DNA of 64,000 nt from Guillardia theta CCMP2712 (lineage: Eukaryota; Cryptophyceae; Pyrenomonadales; Geminigeraceae). Shown piece by piece: positions 60,903-64,000 of the stretch; position 1 is the stretch's first letter; every line of letters starts with the position of its first letter. The notes beneath the pieces were generated by a model, which was not told where the DNA came from, made no database searches, and saw only the letters and a list, made by a program, of their open reading frames with translations. The translations under genes were made by a program, and so were the position numbers. The DNA is taken from contig NW_005434509.1 of NCBI RefSeq assembly GCF_000315625.1, positions 27,819 through 91,818 of the forward strand. Reading direction: 5' to 3'.

Positions 60903-62038
60903 GTGCACATGGTCGCCTCTAATATTTAATCGTAACAGTTTGTAATGAAGCAAACTTGAATCTACACCACTGATGTTGTTGTTCCACCTGCCTCTCAACC
61001 CTCTCTGCTTGCGCCCAGGCTCTTAGTACGGGCCGTTCACGACCCTCCAAGGCTGCTCCTGACCCCCGGGCCCCGGCTCCTCGCTTCCTTCAAAACTTCC
61101 GGCATTCCGGGGGGGCCGGGGGCCCGGGAGGCCGCGGCCGCTCCCGTATCCACTGGTTCGATCTCGGCGTGTCACAGGCTTCAAAGCTTTCAAGCCCTTG
61201 CGCTCTCCTAACAGCCGCTGTGCGGCTCCCGGTGGCACCTCCATGGCAGTACGGTCCGACTCCGACGGCGACTCGCCCGGCCGGACCGTACTCCGGGAGA
61301 GTCACTACGCCGGGCCCCCGTTGAACTTCGGAACTGGGCCCTGCGCGGCGATGGCAATCACTCACCGTGGCTGAGTCAGGAAATCACGACCGGGCCCGGC
61401 TATGTCGGAGACACACCCGTCCGAGGTCTGATCCGGGACTCAGCCGAGTCCGATCAGTCGGACTCTCGGAGGCCCGCAGCCCGGCGGCCGCCGGCCTCGG
61501 CGGCGCGGCCGGGCCCCGGCTGCCACCGTACCGTTCACGGTTGGCAAGGCGTTGGGGCTACCCTCGCCGCACTACCGCACTACGCCACGGTCACAGTGAC
61601 AATGCCACCGAGTAAGGGCCCGGTGAGGGCCCGGGCTGCCAGGTCCGGGCCGACGGTCCCTGCTCGGTCGCGGCCGCGACCCGGTGACCGGGTGCGAAGT
61701 TCACTGAGATCTACTGAGAGTCGGAACACACCCGTTCTTTTACCTTCAAGTACCCTACCCTATCTCTATTGCACTAACCCCTCCAATCGATTGTAAAAAG
61801 TACCGGTGGTTGGGGATCGCATGAGAGGAGAAGATGGGAGAGGGAGAGGGAGAGGGAGAGGGCGAGGGCGAGGGCGAGGGCGAGGGCGAGGGCGAGGGCG
61901 AGGGAGAGGGAGAGGGAGAGGGAGAGGGAGAGGGAGGAGGACGTAGAAACAGGGCACATGAGGGTATGGACCCATGTGGGATGGCACTGGTATAGGTAGG
62001 ACGATGAAGGGTGCTGACCTCGATGTTGTAGCAGAGCC
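60903..62038. repeat. GC-rich block and GAGGG simple repeat between the giant gene and U1-C
   Basis: 61020-61720 is a GC-rich block of the same type as 20810-21530 (GGGCCCGG runs, GAGTC, ATCACTCACCG words). The motif AGTACCGGTGG appears at about 61798. 61835-61940 is an (AGAGGG/CGAGGG)n array in which a central run of the C-containing hexamer is flanked by the other form. It ends about 100 bp before the U1-C ATG. No gene is supported. Confidence 0.55.
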
Positions 62039-62708
62039 ATGCCGCGCTACTACTGCGATTACTGCGATGTATTCCTTACGCATGACTCCCCGTCCGTGAG
62101 GAAGCAGCACAACAGCGGGCGCAAGCACAGGGACAATGTGAGCATGAGCTCTTGGGGTGCGGGAGGTGACCGGGAGCAGGTGCGCGACTACTACGGGCAG
62201 TTTGTGAGCAAGCAAGCACAGAGCGTGATCGACTCGATCATCTCACGACGTGAGGGAGGGAGGAGGCTGGTCTTGACTCGTTGCTGATGTGACGGCAGGT
62301 ATGGGAGAAGGAGGTATCCACGGGTTCGACCTATCAAGCTTCAACCCCAACGTACGTCTTCCTGCCCCTGCCCCTGCCCCTGCCCCTGCCCCTGCCCCTG
62401 CCCCTGCCCCTGCTCCTGCTCCTGCTCCTGCCCCTGCCCCTGCCCCTGCCCCTGCCCCTGCTCCTGCTCCTGCTCCTGCTCCATCTCTTTCTCGTCCTCT
62501 TATCTTGATTGCAGGCTCCAGGAATGTTCGGCCCTGGTGGTCCCTACGGCTTCCCCAAGCCTGGCATGGGACCTCCTCCTCCTCACATGCCCCCGCCCAT
62601 GGGCATGCATCCTCCTCCAGGACAACCACCGGTAACTCCCATGCCCCTGCCCCTGCCCCTGCCCCTGCCCTGCCCCTGCTGCTTCTCCTTCTCCTTCTCC
62701 TTCTCCTT

Positions 62709-62751
<43 letters not shown>

Positions 62752-63629
62752 ACTTGCTCCTGCTCCTGCTCTTGCCCCAGCTCCTGCTCTTGCCCTAGCT
62801 CCTGCTCTTGCCCTAGCTCCTGCTCCAGCTCCTGCTGCCTCCCCCGGCCCGCTGTTGTTTCCATCTCTCTTACAAGGTGTTGTTTTAACAGGGCTACCCG
62901 CCTGGAATGGTGAATCCCGTCCTCCTTTTATCACCCTCCTCCCCTGACCTCGTTCCATCCCTTCCCCTCCCCTGTTGTCCCTCCACTCCTTCGCTCCATG
63001 TCATGAATTCACTCCAGCTTCCTGTTTCCCCTTCCTCATCGTCGACAGCTATTCTTCGCTTCTTTTGCTTCCTCTTCCTCCTCTTCCTCCTCTTCTCTGC
63101 TTCTCCCCTCCTCCCCTAGTCATCTGCTGATCTCGCCTGCAGCCTCCCCCCGGTGGTCCCCCCCCCGGTGGCCCTCCTCCTCCTGGAGCTCACTGGGGCC
63201 CTCCACCGGTAGCTTCTTGTTTGAGGATGGACAAGAAATTGATGATGATGATGATGATGAAATGATGAATGATGATGATGAAATGATGATGATCATGATG
63301 ATGATGATGATGATGATGATGAAGATGAAATGATGATGATGATGATGATGATGATGATGTCGTGGTTGTTGTTGTTGTTGATGATGACGATGATGATGAT
63401 GATGGTGGTGGTGATGGTGATTTACGGATGGATGCAACGATGGAGACGATCGCCCACATGGTTGTTGACGTTCTGCAGGGGATGGGAAGAGGTTTCCCCC
63501 CTCATGGTGGGCCTCCGCCTAGTTGGGCTCATCCACCTCCGGTGAGTCAGACTGCTGCAGCCAGGGCTGTACAGCTCACTTCACGTGACTCAGGGCAACC
63601 CTCCTCCTCACAGCGGTCCTCCTCACTAG
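62039..63629 (+). CDS. SNRPC: U1 small nuclear ribonucleoprotein C (U1-C), 8 exons
   Basis: U1-C is the zinc-finger protein of U1 snRNP that stabilises pairing of U1 snRNA with the 5' splice site. The N-terminus [20 protein letters not shown] carries the conserved U1-C finger with ligands Cys6, Cys9, His24 and His30 in [30 protein letters not shown] then matches the helix after the finger in other U1-C proteins. A Pro/Gly/Met-rich tail follows, as usual. Exons: 62039-62137, 62180-62249, 62299-62351, 62515-62631, 62892-62909, 63143-63208, 63479-63541 and 63594-63629. They total 522 nt, 173 residues plus stop; human U1-C is 159. Exon 5 is an 18-nt microexon (GYPPGM). Introns 3, 4 and 6 are filled with different simple repeats. 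The last exons are less certain because several Pro-rich readings are possible. Confidence 0.9.
62357..62485. repeat. (CCCCTG)n/(CTCCTG)n repeat in U1-C intron 3
   Basis: About 20 hexamers alternating between blocks of CCCCTG and CTCCTG fill most of the intron. Open frames through it on both strands (Pro-Ala or Gly-Ala repeats) are artefacts. Confidence 0.9.
62640..62840. repeat. (CCCCTG)n, (CTTCTC)n, (CTCCTG)n repeats in U1-C intron 4
   Basis: Successive blocks of different but related C/T/G hexamers, ending with a longer period (AGCTCCTGCTCTTGCCCT repeated). Confidence 0.9.
63238..63425. repeat. (GATGAT)n trinucleotide repeat in U1-C intron 6
   Basis: A GAT/ATG trinucleotide array with GAAATGATG interruptions and a short GTT block fills most of intron 6. 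Its His- or Met/Asp-rich open frames are not genes. Confidence 0.9.
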
Positions 63630-64000
63630 CCGATGCTGGTCCCACACACTAGCGGCGGCGGCGGCGGCGGCAACAGCAGCAGCGGCAGCAGCAGCAGCAG
63701 CAGCAGAAGTAGTCTCCTTCATCTCCTTGCTTGTTCCCTTCACACCCGCATTTGTACTCCTTAATTACAGAAGGTTTCTCTCCTCCTCCTCCTCCTCTCC
63801 CACCTGCCTCCTTCCCCCCCCCCCCCCGCTACTCCACCAGCTCCTGCCGCTCACTCCGGAGGCCTCCCGTACGCTGTTCAGTCGAAGCTGGAGGACCTGA
63901 GCATCTTGCCGACAGCTGTTGAGGTTGGACGAGCTCGCGGGGAGGAGGCGCACATCTGAGAGGAGAGGACGCTGAGCTTGCGGGTGAGAGTCTTGGACTC
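63630..64000. other. 3' flank of U1-C with trinucleotide repeats and a possible exon
   Basis: 63651-63710 has GGC/CAG trinucleotide repeats and about 63813-63830 a poly-C run. Downstream, on the plus strand, the frame PAPAAHSGGLPYAVQSKLED (about 63836-63895) continues to a TGA near 63958 and looks protein-like. It could be an alternative last exon of U1-C or part of another gene, but I cannot decide. Confidence 0.35.

Noticed and set aside
62243-63460. Pro-Ala, Gly-Ala, His- and Met/Asp-repeat frames
   Set aside because: Translations of simple repeats lying in U1-C introns.

Overview
The window reads as nuclear DNA of a unicellular eukaryote with intron-rich genes. Introns are short GT-AG introns, mostly 42-60 nt. 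The gene set (RPA1, a PKA regulatory subunit, a plant MOS1/animal PRRC2-type protein, U1-C), the patches of extremely GC-rich DNA and the giant secreted repeat protein fit a cryptophyte alga such as Guillardia. The organism is an inference from style and homology, not proven. There is one 100-N assembly gap at 18217-18316.

Layout. 1-6.3 kb is a compact gene cluster: a partial minus-strand gene at the left edge, a 15-exon RPA1 (1088-4120, +) and, converging on it, a PKA regulatory-subunit-like gene (4232-about 6289, -). 6.3-13.5 kb is an accessory block with no host gene I can support. It holds C-rich tracts, a foldback-like element (7484-9690) whose two inverted 25-bp minisatellite arms flank a broken Mutator-like (MULE) transposase, extremely GC-rich DNA, two direct copies of a 170-200 bp repeat, and a cluster of inverted repeats. 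13.5-16.7 kb carries a 5-exon BAT2-N/MOS1-like gene. 16.7-22.5 kb is again mostly non-coding, with one probable small organelle-targeted protein and one doubtful gene.

22.5-60.9 kb is a single gene. It has six small exons and one stop-poor exon of 35.8 kb (24727-60504), with one apparent -1 frameshift near 46.86 kb. It would encode a secreted protein of about 12,660 residues made of some 70 divergent copies of a roughly 170-residue, probably beta-sandwich unit, with cysteine-rich, Ser/Thr/Asn-rich and Ala/Ser/Gly/Pro-rich inserts. I cannot assign the unit to a named family. After another GC-rich block, the splicing factor U1-C (62039-63629, +) ends the window. Its introns are stuffed with different simple repeats.

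The housekeeping genes serve unrelated functions (ssDNA binding, cAMP signalling, RNA regulation, splicing), so no operon-like logic applies. The most novel items are the giant repeat protein with its mosaic internal duplication, the foldback-like MULE, and the evidence that short words have been inserted into otherwise duplicated non-coding sequence. All exon models were made by eye from splice sites, frame and similarity to known protein families. They need RNA evidence.
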